A stretch of 64,000 nt of DNA from UBA1672 sp051967755 (GTDB lineage: Bacteria; Pseudomonadota; Alphaproteobacteria; Micavibrionales; Micavibrionaceae): positions 62,001-126,000 of the forward strand of contig JBQDYD010000003.1 of the NCBI GenBank assembly GCA_051967755.1, written 5' to 3'. The notes under the pieces were generated by a model. That model saw only the letters and a list, made by a program, of their open reading frames with translations. It did not search any database and was not told where the DNA came from. Positions 52,643 through 61,007 of this stretch are shown here, in pieces. The position numbers were made by a program, and so were the translations under genes. Numbering within the stretch: position 1 is the first letter of the stretch; every line of letters starts with the position of its first letter.

Positions 52643-54258
52643 CGCATCTTGTTCTGACATGCCCCTGTGGCGGAATTGGTAGACGCGCCGGATTCAAAAT
52701 CCGGTTTCTTCGGAAGTGCGAGTTCAAGTCTCGCTGGGGGCACCATCTTATACTCACCGTCCTTAATTTGGTCTAAAAGCGAGAATGGAAGCGCTTTTGC
52801 GGGAGTTCGAAAACCTTCATTTCGCACATATGGCAGTCGCTCTGAAAATGCCAATTTCAGCACCAATCTTTTGTGATTTAGGTTGCCTGTATCCCATAGG
52901 TTCTGCGGGTTCCCAAGGAAGGTGATAGCAGTTCGAAAAGTGTCGTCGAAGGTCGCAAGCGGACGACCGCAATTTTTGATCTGTTCTTGCAATAAAAGCT
53001 TATCTTCTTCCAGCTTTTCGATCTTTCCCTCATAAGCCACAATCAGATTAACGCTCTGCGTTTCTGCAATGCGATCTATGAAATGCTCGCTTTGTTTTTC
53101 GAGGCGTAACAGCTCGCGTTTCATAAAGGTGACTTCTTCCTTGCCGTTATCGCGGCGATGATCCCACAGGGCGCTAAACATCTCAGCAGCCGTATAGAAT
53201 AAATCTGGTGTTGGCGTAAGCTCAGCCAGCATCTTTTCAAATTCATCTTCTATTACAGCACGGGGAATGGACTTGCCGCGCTCAGGGCATTCCTTTCCTT
53301 GGCAGAGATAATACGCATAACGACCGCCAACACCTTTTGACCAACATGAGGTATAAGGTTTGCCGCAACTGCCGCAGGTCACATAACCTCGCAACGGGAA
53401 ATCCTCATGGATGTCTTTGCGGCGCGGTGCCATGCTCTGGTTTTCAAGGCGGTTTTGTATCCTCTTCCATGTCTCAAAGCTAATCAGTGCCTCATGCTTG
53501 CCTGGGTGCATTTTGATGTCCCAATTCGGTACATCGAGATACCCCGCATATAAAGGGCGTTTCAGCATATCGTTCACGGTTTTAAAGTGGACTTCGCCTT
53601 TTTTGTTCTTATTCGGAAAGGCAGGTTTGCTTTCCAAGAAGTTCTTAAATTCGCCCTGTGTAGCAAAGCGGCCAGATGCAAAGCCTTCAAGCGCTTCTTT
53701 TACGATTGATGCGACAGGCTCATCAGGGACTAAGATTTTGCCGTGCATGGGCTTGTTTTCAAATTTATAGCCAACAGGCGCATGAAACACCCAATAGCCG
53801 TTCATCACCCTTGCACGCATGCGGTTTCTGACTTGCTCGGTGTTCTTTTCGCGTTGGTGCGCGGCAACACTGGCCAGCAAATGCTCAACAAGGCGACTGT
53901 CTGAATCATCGCCGAATTCAATGGATGGACTTTCAAGTTTGCCGCCAGCTTCTGCGATGGATGATCTGAGTTTGATATGGGTTTCGATGTTACGGGCTAA
54001 ACGGCTGATATCATCGATAATGACAACGAGGTTTTCTTTCTTGTGGGCTTTGAGGAAGACCAGCATTTTTTGAATGTTCGGGCGGTCTAATAATTTGCCC
54101 GTGATGCCTTCATCTTTGAATACGTCGATAACCTCATAGCCTTTGTGTTTTGCGTATTCGCGGCAGCGTGTTTCTTGGGATTGCAGGCCGTGGCCTTCTT
54201 TAACTTGTTTCGGGCTGGAGACACGGCAATAAATAACGGCTTTTCTACGTTGAGTCAT
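52636..54258 (-). CDS. large serine recombinase, C-terminus overlapping tRNA-Leu
   Basis: A 540-residue site-specific recombinase. The N-terminal resolvase domain has YCRVSSPKQ with catalytic Ser14 and DDISRLARN. A recombinase domain follows, then a zinc ribbon (TCGSCGKPYTSCW with LCQGKEC) and a coiled coil (about 385-440). The last 36 residues (VPPARLELALPKKPDFESGA and the following tail) are the antisense translation of tRNA-Leu plus its 5' flank, up to the stop at 52636. So the true pre-integration C-terminus is probably different. The recombinase is likely responsible for integration here. Confidence 0.93.
   Translation of the reverse strand: MTQRRKAVIYCRVSSPKQVKEGHGLQSQETRCREYAKHKGYEVIDVFKDEGITGKLLDRPNIQKMLVFLKAHKKENLVVIIDDISRLARNIETHIKLRSSIAEAGGKLESPSIEFGDDSDSRLVEHLLASVAAHQREKNTEQVRNRMRARVMNGYWVFHAPVGYKFENKPMHGKILVPDEPVASIVKEALEGFASGRFATQGEFKNFLESKPAFPNKNKKGEVHFKTVNDMLKRPLYAGYLDVPNWDIKMHPGKHEALISFETWKRIQNRLENQSMAPRRKDIHEDFPLRGYVTCGSCGKPYTSCWSKGVGGRYAYYLCQGKECPERGKSIPRAVIEDEFEKMLAELTPTPDLFYTAAEMFSALWDHRRDNGKEEVTFMKRELLRLEKQSEHFIDRIAETQSVNLIVAYEGKIEKLEEDKLLLQEQIKNCGRPLATFDDTFRTAITFLGNPQNLWDTGNLNHKRLVLKLAFSERLPYVRNEGFRTPAKALPFSLLDQIKDGEYKMVPPARLELALPKKPDFESGASTNSATGACQNKMRS
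52661..52745 (+). tRNA. tRNA-Leu (anticodon CAA)
   Basis: An 85-nt gene with encoded CCA (52743-52745). The acceptor arm GCCCCTG pairs with TGGGGGC using two wobbles. The anticodon stem CCGGA/TCCGG holds loop TTCAAAA with anticodon CAA at 52695-52697. It has the long variable arm of class II tRNAs (Leu) and a T arm GCGAG-TTCAAGT-CTCGC. The recombinase reading frame runs antisense through it and the mobile element begins at its 3' end. Confidence 0.95.
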
Positions 54259-54514
54259 GGGGCTGCTCTCCTTCCTTGGGCGCGTGCAATAACGGCATAT
54301 TGTGTTGATGTTTTGAGTCTACGGTTTTGCGTGAATCCTGTAAATCGGAAACACGGTTTTTCTTGGCGTGTATCTGGTCGGGATGGATTCCAAAGGCGCG
54401 ATCGACAAAGCTTTCCATGATGAGCCATAGGTCGTGGATAAGCTCAATCTTTTGCTCGCGGGTTAAATCCATATTCTCCAGCATGGGCAGGTATTTGTTG
54501 ATGTCTGGTTGCAT
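54245..54514 (-). CDS. small recombinase-associated protein
   Basis: An 89-residue protein beginning MQPDINKYLPMLENMDLTRE and continuing QKIELIHDLWLIMESFVDRA. Similar small proteins stand directly upstream of serine recombinases in many alphaproteobacteria; function is unknown. ATG 54514 is preferred because AAGGAG lies upstream, although the frame opens at 54622. It overlaps the recombinase start by 14 bases. Confidence 0.7.
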   Translation of the reverse strand: MQPDINKYLPMLENMDLTREQKIELIHDLWLIMESFVDRAFGIHPDQIHAKKNRVSDLQDSRKTVDSKHQHNMPLLHAPKEGEQPHDST

Positions 54515-54602
54515 GGCGGCTTCTCCTTGTCGGTTGAGGTGACAAGTTAAATTTACCAGTTGGTGCGCCGCAGCATGGGCGCACCCATGTGTTATGGTAG
54601 AT

Positions 54603-54650
54603 ATGTCGATAGTTATTGACATGTTAAATTATGTCCATTAGTCTAGACAT
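54603..54650 (+). promoter_or_regulatory. two tandem ArsR-type operators at arsR promoter
   Basis: ATGTC-N10-GACAT occurs at 54603-54622 and again at 54631-54650, directly before the arsR ATG at 54651. Both copies share the same half-sites and the same 10-base gap, with 28 bases between repeat starts. The first covers a TTGACA (54616-54621) that can serve as a -35. ArsR dimers bind such interrupted palindromes, so this is the likely autoregulation site. Confidence 0.7.
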
Positions 54651-55016
54651 ATGGATATACAAGAAGCAATTATTATGTTTGATGCGCTCTCTCAGGAAAC
54701 TCGCCTGAGCGCATTTCGTTTGTTAGTAGAGGCTGGCGTTGAAGGCTTGCCTGCAGGTGCAATCAGTGAAAAGCTGGGTACACCGCATAACACAATGTCT
54801 TTTCACTTAAATCACCTGTCCAATGCAGGGATTATTTCATCGCGTAAGGATGGTCGCTCGGTTATTTACTCTGCGAACTTTGATGTTATGCGTGATTTGA
54901 TCGGCTTTATGGTGAAAGATTGCTGTAGCGTTGAATTTGCCAGCATTCGTGAAGACAAGAAAAAAGGCTGCTCAATAATCGAGCTTGCAAATTGTTGTTC
55001 CCCTAAATCTAAATGA
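54651..55016 (+). CDS. arsR: ArsR-family arsenic-responsive repressor
   Basis: A 121-residue winged-helix repressor. The recognition helix region reads ISEKLGTPHNTMSFHLNHLS, followed by the wing SSRKDGRSVIYS. The cysteines are C-terminal (C91-C92, C107, C115-C116) rather than the ELCVCDL motif of the R773 type, so As(III) is probably bound there. It heads the operon and likely represses from the dyads at 54603-54650. The ATG follows the second dyad directly, with no usual ribosome binding site. Confidence 0.92.
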   Translation: MDIQEAIIMFDALSQETRLSAFRLLVEAGVEGLPAGAISEKLGTPHNTMSFHLNHLSNAGIISSRKDGRSVIYSANFDVMRDLIGFMVKDCCSVEFASIREDKKKGCSIIELANCCSPKSK

Positions 55017-55027
55017 AAGGTCTGATT

Positions 55028-55468
55028 ATGAAACGTATGCATATACATGTTGGTGTTGAAAATCTGGATGACAGTATTAAATTTTACAATGCGCTGTTTA
55101 ACGCCGAACCCGTCAAAACAAAAGACGATTATGCCAAGTGGATGCTCGATGACCCACGTATAAATTTTGCGATTTCAACGCGTGTAAAAACAAAAGGCGT
55201 TGACCACCTCGGCATTCAGGTGGACGACTTATCCGAACTTGAAGCAATCAGAGCGCAAATGTCTGCGGCTAATATCTCAACGCATGATGACGGTGAAACA
55301 ACGTGCTGTTATGCACGCTCTGAAAAATCTTGGATAGAAGACCCGAGCGGCATTGCTTGGGAAGCCTATCAAACGATGGACGATGCGCAGATTTTTTCTG
55401 ACAAAGACGCAGCAGCCGGTTCTGCTTGTTGCGTACCAGACGCCAACCAGAAAACGGGCTGCTGCTAG
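55028..55468 (+). CDS. arsI: ArsI/CadI-family vicinal-oxygen-chelate protein
   Basis: ArsI is a C-As lyase that demethylates trivalent organoarsenicals with Fe(II) and O2. The 146-residue glyoxalase-fold protein has metal ligand positions H5, H60 (VDHLGIQV) and E112 (WEAYQ). The vicinal cysteines C93-C94 in TTCCYA bind trivalent arsenic in ArsI. The close relative CadI lacks a settled function, so the symbol is tentative. The C-terminus adds two more CC pairs. ATG 55028 has AAAGG upstream; a start at 55013 overlaps the arsR stop. Confidence 0.82.
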   Translation: MKRMHIHVGVENLDDSIKFYNALFNAEPVKTKDDYAKWMLDDPRINFAISTRVKTKGVDHLGIQVDDLSELEAIRAQMSAANISTHDDGETTCCYARSEKSWIEDPSGIAWEAYQTMDDAQIFSDKDAAAGSACCVPDANQKTGCC

Positions 55469-55470
55469 TA

Positions 55471-55881
55471 ATGACAAATGTTCTTGTTCTTTGCACGGGT
55501 AACTCCTGCCGCTCTATTATGGCCGAAGCCTTGATTAATCACTTGGGCGCAGGCAGCTATAAGGCGGTTAGTGCGGGCAGCGATCCGACAGGTGAGGTGC
55601 ATCCTAAATCGATAGAAACATTAGAGCAGCACGGCATTCCTGTCCATGAACCGCGCAGCAAATCATGGGATGAATTTGAGGGCACAAACTTCGATCTGGT
55701 GATTACGGTTTGTGATGCTGCTGCGGGACAGAGTTGTCCAATATTTTTTGGAAAGCACGAAAAATTACATTGGAGTACGCCTGACCCTGCTGCGGCAACT
55801 GGCAGCCAAGAGGAGATAATCGCCGCTTTTGATGAAGCATTTAATATACTTAGAAAAAGGGTTGAAAATGAGCTCATCTGA
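55471..55881 (+). CDS. arsC: thioredoxin-type arsenate reductase
   Basis: A 136-residue protein of the low-molecular-weight phosphatase fold that reduces arsenate to arsenite. The P-loop CTGNSCR holds nucleophile C8 and R14. C81 and C89 (VCDAAAGQSC) provide the disulfide relay of the thioredoxin-coupled class (pI258 type). It lies 2 bases after the ArsI gene stop and overlaps the next gene by 14 bases. Confidence 0.95.
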   Translation: MTNVLVLCTGNSCRSIMAEALINHLGAGSYKAVSAGSDPTGEVHPKSIETLEQHGIPVHEPRSKSWDEFEGTNFDLVITVCDAAAGQSCPIFFGKHEKLHWSTPDPAAATGSQEEIIAAFDEAFNILRKRVENELI

Positions 55882-56602
55882 TAATCCTTTATGCTGGATA
55901 TGTAATAAAAATAAAGCAGATTCTGGTGAGCATATTATGCAAGCTAGTGATATTGGCTATTCTTTGAAAATAAAGAAGGGCACATCATTTTTTATACACC
56001 ATGAGGATAAAAAAAATATCAAGATCCAAAGTATAAAATCTGATCTTTTAAAATTTTCCAAGGTGATTTGTTCGCCTTGCAATAATGCCAGAACTCAACC
56101 ACATGATTACTCTTGGAGTGAACTATCTAGGTTTCTCTCAGAAAACTCTTTTGTTGCGGGTTCAAGAATTAGGTTCAATCGTGCATTTCCATATGGCACT
56201 CGTAAGCATATGCGTAATGTACAACTTCATTTTGTAAAGAAGTTAGGTTGCGCAATTAGTGATTATGGTATGCCCATTGATATATCAACTTTTTCAAGCG
56301 CGATCATGGAAAATAAACTTCATCCAAATATATATCTGGGTTTTGCAACGCGCCCTATGGGTACGGAAAAAATTGACGTGCTGGTATCTGATCTTGATGT
56401 CATCAGCAAAAATGGCGTGGGAGTCTTCGTAATTTGGCCAGTGTTCTTTAAAGGATTCACATTGATGGTTATGTACATAGCAGAAGGAGAAGAGCGAGCT
56501 GGCAAGACAGTCTCATGGAATCCTAGGTTTAATCCTGGTTGCACAACTATGATTGATGCAGACGAATTTATTAGAAAAGGACAGGATAGAGATGGAAATT
56601 AG
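55868..56602 (+). CDS. HNH-like zinc protein embedded in the ars operon
   Basis: A 244-residue protein that I cannot assign to a named family. C9-x-x-C12, EH (21-22) and a second CSPCNNARTQ match an HNH endonuclease-like zinc fold. The catalytic His-Asn-His pattern is only partly clear. It is distinctly AT-rich compared with its neighbours. It overlaps arsC by 14 bases and acr3 by 11, so it is translated within the ars transcript although no arsenic role is evident. Domain content suggests a nuclease, possibly defensive. Confidence 0.6.
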   Translation: MSSSDNPLCWICNKNKADSGEHIMQASDIGYSLKIKKGTSFFIHHEDKKNIKIQSIKSDLLKFSKVICSPCNNARTQPHDYSWSELSRFLSENSFVAGSRIRFNRAFPYGTRKHMRNVQLHFVKKLGCAISDYGMPIDISTFSSAIMENKLHPNIYLGFATRPMGTEKIDVLVSDLDVISKNGVGVFVIWPVFFKGFTLMVMYIAEGEERAGKTVSWNPRFNPGCTTMIDADEFIRKGQDRDGN

Positions 56603-57638
56603 CGCACAATCGCCAATGGGATTATTTGAACGCTATCTCTCGCTCTGGGTCGGGTTATGCATTGCTGCGGGCGTTGGTCTGGGCATAGCTGTGCCAAACA
56701 TGTTTGAAAGCATCGCTGCGATAGAATATGCCAGCGTCAATCTGGTGGTTGCTGTTTTCATATGGGTGATGATTTATCCGATGATGGTGAATGTGGATTT
56801 CGCCAGTCTTAAAGACGTTGGCAAAAAACCAAAGGGCTTATGTATAACGCTGGTCGTGAACTGGCTGATTAAACCGTTTACAATGGCCGCGCTTGGTATC
56901 CTCTTTTTTCAATATCTGTTTGCAGGTTTAGTTGATCCGCAAGATGCCAAGGAATATATCGCGGGGATGATCCTGCTCGGCGTTGCACCATGCACGGCGA
57001 TGGTGTTTGTTTGGAGCCAGCTTGTACGCGGCGATGCCAATTATACGCTCGTGCAGGTCTCAATAAACGATATCATTATGGTTTTTGCCTTTGCCCCGAT
57101 TGCAGCGTTCTTGCTGGGCGTAACGGATATCGTTGTACCTTGGGAAACATTACTTTTGTCAGTGGTACTCTACGTTGTTATTCCTCTGGCGGCAGGGTAT
57201 GTGACGCGTAAAATGCTTGATAGCTCAGGAAATGATGAAAAGATTTCCAGCTTCACAGGAAAGGTTAAGCCGTTCTCGATTATGGGGCTGCTGGCAACTG
57301 TTGTTTTGCTGTTTGGGTTTCAGGCACAAACGATCATCGATAAGCCGCTCATTATTGCCTTGATTGCTATCCCACTTCTTATTCAGAGCTACGGCATTTT
57401 CGTTATTGCTTATGGATGGGCTTATGTTTGGCGCGTGCCGTTTTCTACGGCGGCTCCTGCAGCGCTCATCGGAACGTCCAACTTCTTTGAATTGGCCGTT
57501 GCTGTTGCGATTAGTTTATTCGGTCTAAATTCGGGAGCTGCTTTAGCAACGGTAGTTGGGGTGCTGGTTGAGGTTCCTGTCATGTTATCTTTGGTCGCCA
57601 TAGCGAACCGCACCAGAACGCATTTTTCACAAGATTAA
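56592..57638 (+). CDS. ACR3-family arsenite efflux permease
   Basis: A 348-residue inner-membrane arsenite exporter (often named arsB or acr3) with about ten hydrophobic helices. Key family features are GVAPCTAMVFVWSQL (with the conserved Cys) and GTSNFFELAVAVAISLFG (with the conserved Glu). It is the last gene of the operon and exports the arsenite produced by ArsC. ATG 56592 is preferred, overlapping the HNH-like gene; an open frame extends to 56553. Confidence 0.95.
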   Translation: MEISAQSPMGLFERYLSLWVGLCIAAGVGLGIAVPNMFESIAAIEYASVNLVVAVFIWVMIYPMMVNVDFASLKDVGKKPKGLCITLVVNWLIKPFTMAALGILFFQYLFAGLVDPQDAKEYIAGMILLGVAPCTAMVFVWSQLVRGDANYTLVQVSINDIIMVFAFAPIAAFLLGVTDIVVPWETLLLSVVLYVVIPLAAGYVTRKMLDSSGNDEKISSFTGKVKPFSIMGLLATVVLLFGFQAQTIIDKPLIIALIAIPLLIQSYGIFVIAYGWAYVWRVPFSTAAPAALIGTSNFFELAVAVAISLFGLNSGAALATVVGVLVEVPVMLSLVAIANRTRTHFSQD

Positions 57639-57656
57639 TGTCATTTCTACTGAACG

Positions 57657-57920
57657 CAAGCTGTGTGTTGTACTACAACACGCTTGGAAAGGGAGACGCT
57701 GCGCTCTCCCGTTTCATCCCTCTCGCGGATGGTTTTTAGCATGGGAACACAATCCGTTCCACCATGCAAAACCATCAAAACGTATCGCCGTTTTATCCCT
57801 CGCAGGACTTGGAGAATTTCCTCTCCACCCGCACCGAACCATGCATGAACATATGGATGTTCAATCGCCATTCAGGGGAGCGCATCCGCTACCCCTAAAA
57901 ACCCCATGATGATTTCATCA
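57657..57920. ncRNA. candidate structured RNA: eight consecutive hairpins
   Basis: This part of the 397-base gap between acr3 and the 971-residue gene holds eight inverted repeats in a row. They are 57657-57686 (13 bp), 57687-57715 (10 bp, one bulge), 57728-57776 (19 bp, two-base bulges on both sides), 57777-57794 (AAAACG/CGTTTT), 57810-57827 (TGGAGA/TCTCCA), 57846-57863 (TGAACAT/ATGTTCA), 57875-57895 (GGGGAGCG/CGCT-A-CCCC) and 57907-57920. Two open frames here (57647-57871 minus, 57663-57848 plus) look spurious. Strand and family are unknown. The rest of the gap to 58035 shows only AT-rich leader sequence. Confidence 0.45.
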
Positions 57921-58035
57921 AGACCAACCGTGCGCCGATTGGATGCCGTAAGCTTAACTCGATGCTTGTATAAGTACAGATGAAGAGCTAGTAATTATAT
58001 AATTTTGTCGAAAATAATTAATTGAAGTATTAGCC

Positions 58036-60951
58036 ATGAAAATTGACGACGCTCAGCAAAACTTTTCAAATCTAAAATCAGAGATTGCAGGTAATTTGCA
58101 AAACATAATCAGTGAAGAAGACGCAAAAATACAAATAATCGTGCGCCTGTTAGTAGAGGTTCTTGGCTGGGACCACACAGATATAGGGGCAGAGAGAAAG
58201 AATGACAATGGTTTTTCTGATTTTATTCTATCGATTAGAGGGGGGCAGGCATTTCTTCTTGAAGCAAAAAAAATAGGAGCGTTAAATATTGCCACGAAGG
58301 AAGAGGACAAGCTTAGGTATCTTAAACTTAATGGAAGTACCTTAAAGGATATACAAGAAGGCATTGAGCAAGCAGCTAGCTATGCGGCACCTCATGGAAT
58401 GACAATAGCTGTTCTCACTGACGGTATTCGTTGGGTGGTGTTCAAAAGTTTTGTTTCAGGGGCTGATTACAAAGAAAAAGAGGCTTTTGTTTTTCCAAGC
58501 TTAGAAGCTATTTGGAATAATTTTAGTGACTTTTATGAACTGTTATCTAAGGAGTGCTTTAGCCGCAAATTGTACACTGCTTATTTTGATAAACTTCATA
58601 ACAAACGTTTATTATTATCTCAAACTTTAAAACCCCCATTCGCAGATTATGATATTAAGCCATTAATTAAGACAGATATTGCTTTTGATTTAGATCAGAT
58701 ATTTTCGGCATTTTTTAATCGCTTAACAGGCGATGAAGATGAAGAGCTGCTTGTAGAGTGTTTTGTTGAAACAAGAGAGAGTCGTATCGCAGATTTTGCA
58801 CTAGAAAAAATTACAGCGAATGTACTGGGAAATATTTCTCCTGCAAATAAGCAAGTAGATGAAGAGCTTAGTAACCTCATACAGAATATTGTTGAGCTTG
58901 AAAGCGGCCAAACAATATTTATTGTAGGTCCGACAGGCGCTGGAAAAACAACTTTTCTCAGCCGTTTTTTCAAAAAAACATTATCACCGGTTGTTAGAAA
59001 ACAGTGCATAGTCGTTTCAGTAAATTGTCTAGATTCATCAGGTAGAGAAGATACTGCATTAAAATGGTTGACAGAACATTTAATTAGTAAACTAGAAGAA
59101 GAGATGTACGAAGATGGTTGTCCATCTTTTGAACAACTCAAAGGTTTATATTATTCTGACTATAAACGCCGTCAAAAAATTGATGAAAATTTGTACAGAA
59201 ATAATCTGGATGCATTCAATCAAAAGTTTATTGATGAATTTTTGGATAAAAAGGTTGAAGAAGACAGAGAGGGTTACTTAAGACGCATTCTAGCAGATGC
59301 AGTAAGAAATAGACACAAGCTGCCAATCTTATTAATTGATAATACAGACGAGTTTACTGAGGATTTTAAGAGAGAAATATTTCAGTTTTCTCAATCCTTA
59401 AGAAGAGCAATTAATTATTGTCTTTTGATTTTTCCTGTAACGGATAAGTCAGCTTGGTCATTTTCAAAAACTGACTTGTATTCGATATATAAATCAAAGT
59501 CTTTCTTTTTACCAACACCACCACCCCGTGAAGTGTTTAGGAAACGTATTGATTTTATTAGGTCAAAATTAAAAGATCTTTCTTCGGAAAATGAGAAGCG
59601 TCAATATATGGCGAAAAAAGGTATTCGTGTATCAATAGCAAATATTGAGGGGTTTGCTTCTGTTATCGAAAATGTTTTTGTTGATCACGAATACACTGCA
59701 AAAACAATTGGAGAAATAGCAAATTATAATATTAGGAATACTCTTGCCTTATCTCAACGGATCATAACCTCTCCAGTATATGAAATTGGCGATTTATTAA
59801 AGGCTGTTATATCTGGAGGGATGTCTGATTTGAGCTTTACAAAATTCATGAACGCTCTGCTAAAGGGGGATTATGAATTTTTCAAGCAAAACGATAGGCA
59901 TTTTATATACCCGATTTATCAAGTAAACAATCAAATTAAACAATCTCCACTTTTGCCATTAAGATTACTAGCGCTTCTTCGGGCTACAAAGAATGGGGCA
60001 AGGACTGTAGAAGATAAGCATTTATCAGTTGATTCTTTGCTGAATTATTTTGACTCGATGGGATGTTCAGAGGCGGCTTTAAATGAAACTATAATAGAAC
60101 TTTTAGAATCTGGCTTGGTCGAGCCTTATGATTCATCTGTAAGATATATTGAGCCTAATCAGCGTTTAGCCATTACTTATAGCGGTCTTCGTCACTACGA
60201 CCTTTCTGTTTTTAATTATATTTTCTTTGAGCAAATGGCTCTCACCACTGCAATTGTTAATCACGATATAGCTGATCAAATTAGAAGTATGTATCGTTCT
60301 GATAAAGCGTACAAAGACAAAATGCAGGAGATACGAAGTCTTTTTTTAAACTACTTAATAAATGAAGATGCTCTCCATGTACATGTTCCAGAAAGCGTCG
60401 AGCAGTTTAATTGCCAGCTTGAATTGACAGAAAATTTGAAAAAATTAGATGTTCTAATGCAAGCAGCAGATAATCAGAAAACTCTAGGTGCGATTTCAGA
60501 AGAAGATGTCTGTTCTGCAGTTATAGCGGTTGTTGATTGGTATAATCCTGAGCAAGGCTTTGGGTTTGTTGAAGTAGAAGGTGAGGATTTTCAGGCATTT
60601 TTACATGCTGAGGTACTTCAAAATGATCAGAATACAGATCGTGTTTTTGATGGTGATAAGATTTTATGTGACGTAGCACAGAATCACAAAGGGCACTACG
60701 TTAAAAAGGTTCATGACTTTGAAGCAAAAGATTTGAATGTCGAGATTGTCGATGCAAAAGTAATTAAGATGTTTCCAGATAGAAGGTATGGTTTTGTTCA
60801 AGTTGCAGGCGGTTCTCGCAGTGCTTTCTTTCATTATTCTAATATAGAAGAAAAAATTTTGGAATCTTTAGCTATTGGGCAAGATCTTAGCGTTGAAATT
60901 TGTCCAGACAAAACTGGAGAAGGATTTCAGGTTAGGCGCGTGATAAATTGA
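58036..60951 (+). CDS. HsdR-N-like nuclease / P-loop NTPase / tandem cold-shock protein
   Basis: A 971-residue protein. Residues about 1-170 resemble the type I restriction R-subunit N-terminal domain: GFSD (D62) and LLEAKK (E76, K78) form a PD-(D/E)XK nuclease site. Residues about 280-600 form an AAA/STAND-like NTPase with Walker A GPTGAGKTT (298-306) and Walker B ILLIDNTDE (431-439). Residues 600-810 are helical. Two cold-shock-like folds follow at about 829-896 (GFGFVEVEG, QAFLHAEVL) and 907-970 (YGFVQVAGG, SAFFHYSNI). I know no family with this order. Restriction of foreign nucleic acid is the likeliest role. It is AT-rich and preceded by the hairpin block. Confidence 0.75.
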   Translation: MKIDDAQQNFSNLKSEIAGNLQNIISEEDAKIQIIVRLLVEVLGWDHTDIGAERKNDNGFSDFILSIRGGQAFLLEAKKIGALNIATKEEDKLRYLKLNGSTLKDIQEGIEQAASYAAPHGMTIAVLTDGIRWVVFKSFVSGADYKEKEAFVFPSLEAIWNNFSDFYELLSKECFSRKLYTAYFDKLHNKRLLLSQTLKPPFADYDIKPLIKTDIAFDLDQIFSAFFNRLTGDEDEELLVECFVETRESRIADFALEKITANVLGNISPANKQVDEELSNLIQNIVELESGQTIFIVGPTGAGKTTFLSRFFKKTLSPVVRKQCIVVSVNCLDSSGREDTALKWLTEHLISKLEEEMYEDGCPSFEQLKGLYYSDYKRRQKIDENLYRNNLDAFNQKFIDEFLDKKVEEDREGYLRRILADAVRNRHKLPILLIDNTDEFTEDFKREIFQFSQSLRRAINYCLLIFPVTDKSAWSFSKTDLYSIYKSKSFFLPTPPPREVFRKRIDFIRSKLKDLSSENEKRQYMAKKGIRVSIANIEGFASVIENVFVDHEYTAKTIGEIANYNIRNTLALSQRIITSPVYEIGDLLKAVISGGMSDLSFTKFMNALLKGDYEFFKQNDRHFIYPIYQVNNQIKQSPLLPLRLLALLRATKNGARTVEDKHLSVDSLLNYFDSMGCSEAALNETIIELLESGLVEPYDSSVRYIEPNQRLAITYSGLRHYDLSVFNYIFFEQMALTTAIVNHDIADQIRSMYRSDKAYKDKMQEIRSLFLNYLINEDALHVHVPESVEQFNCQLELTENLKKLDVLMQAADNQKTLGAISEEDVCSAVIAVVDWYNPEQGFGFVEVEGEDFQAFLHAEVLQNDQNTDRVFDGDKILCDVAQNHKGHYVKKVHDFEAKDLNVEIVDAKVIKMFPDRRYGFVQVAGGSRSAFFHYSNIEEKILESLAIGQDLSVEICPDKTGEGFQVRRVIN

Positions 60952-61007
60952 AGGTTTTTATACTATGAGAATGTTTAAGTAAGTTTAGTATATTTTTTCG
61001 TCAGCAT

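Noticed and set aside
57647..57871. A 74-codon frame on the minus strand and a 61-codon frame on the plus strand in the acr3-downstream gap
   Set aside because: They lie exactly over the hairpin block, have no ribosome binding site and resemble no family; the inverted repeats explain the openness on both strands.
57657..57920. Hairpin block considered as a CRISPR array or a group II intron
   Set aside because: The stems differ in sequence and there is no repeat-spacer periodicity. No reverse transcriptase or domain V-like hairpin was recognised.
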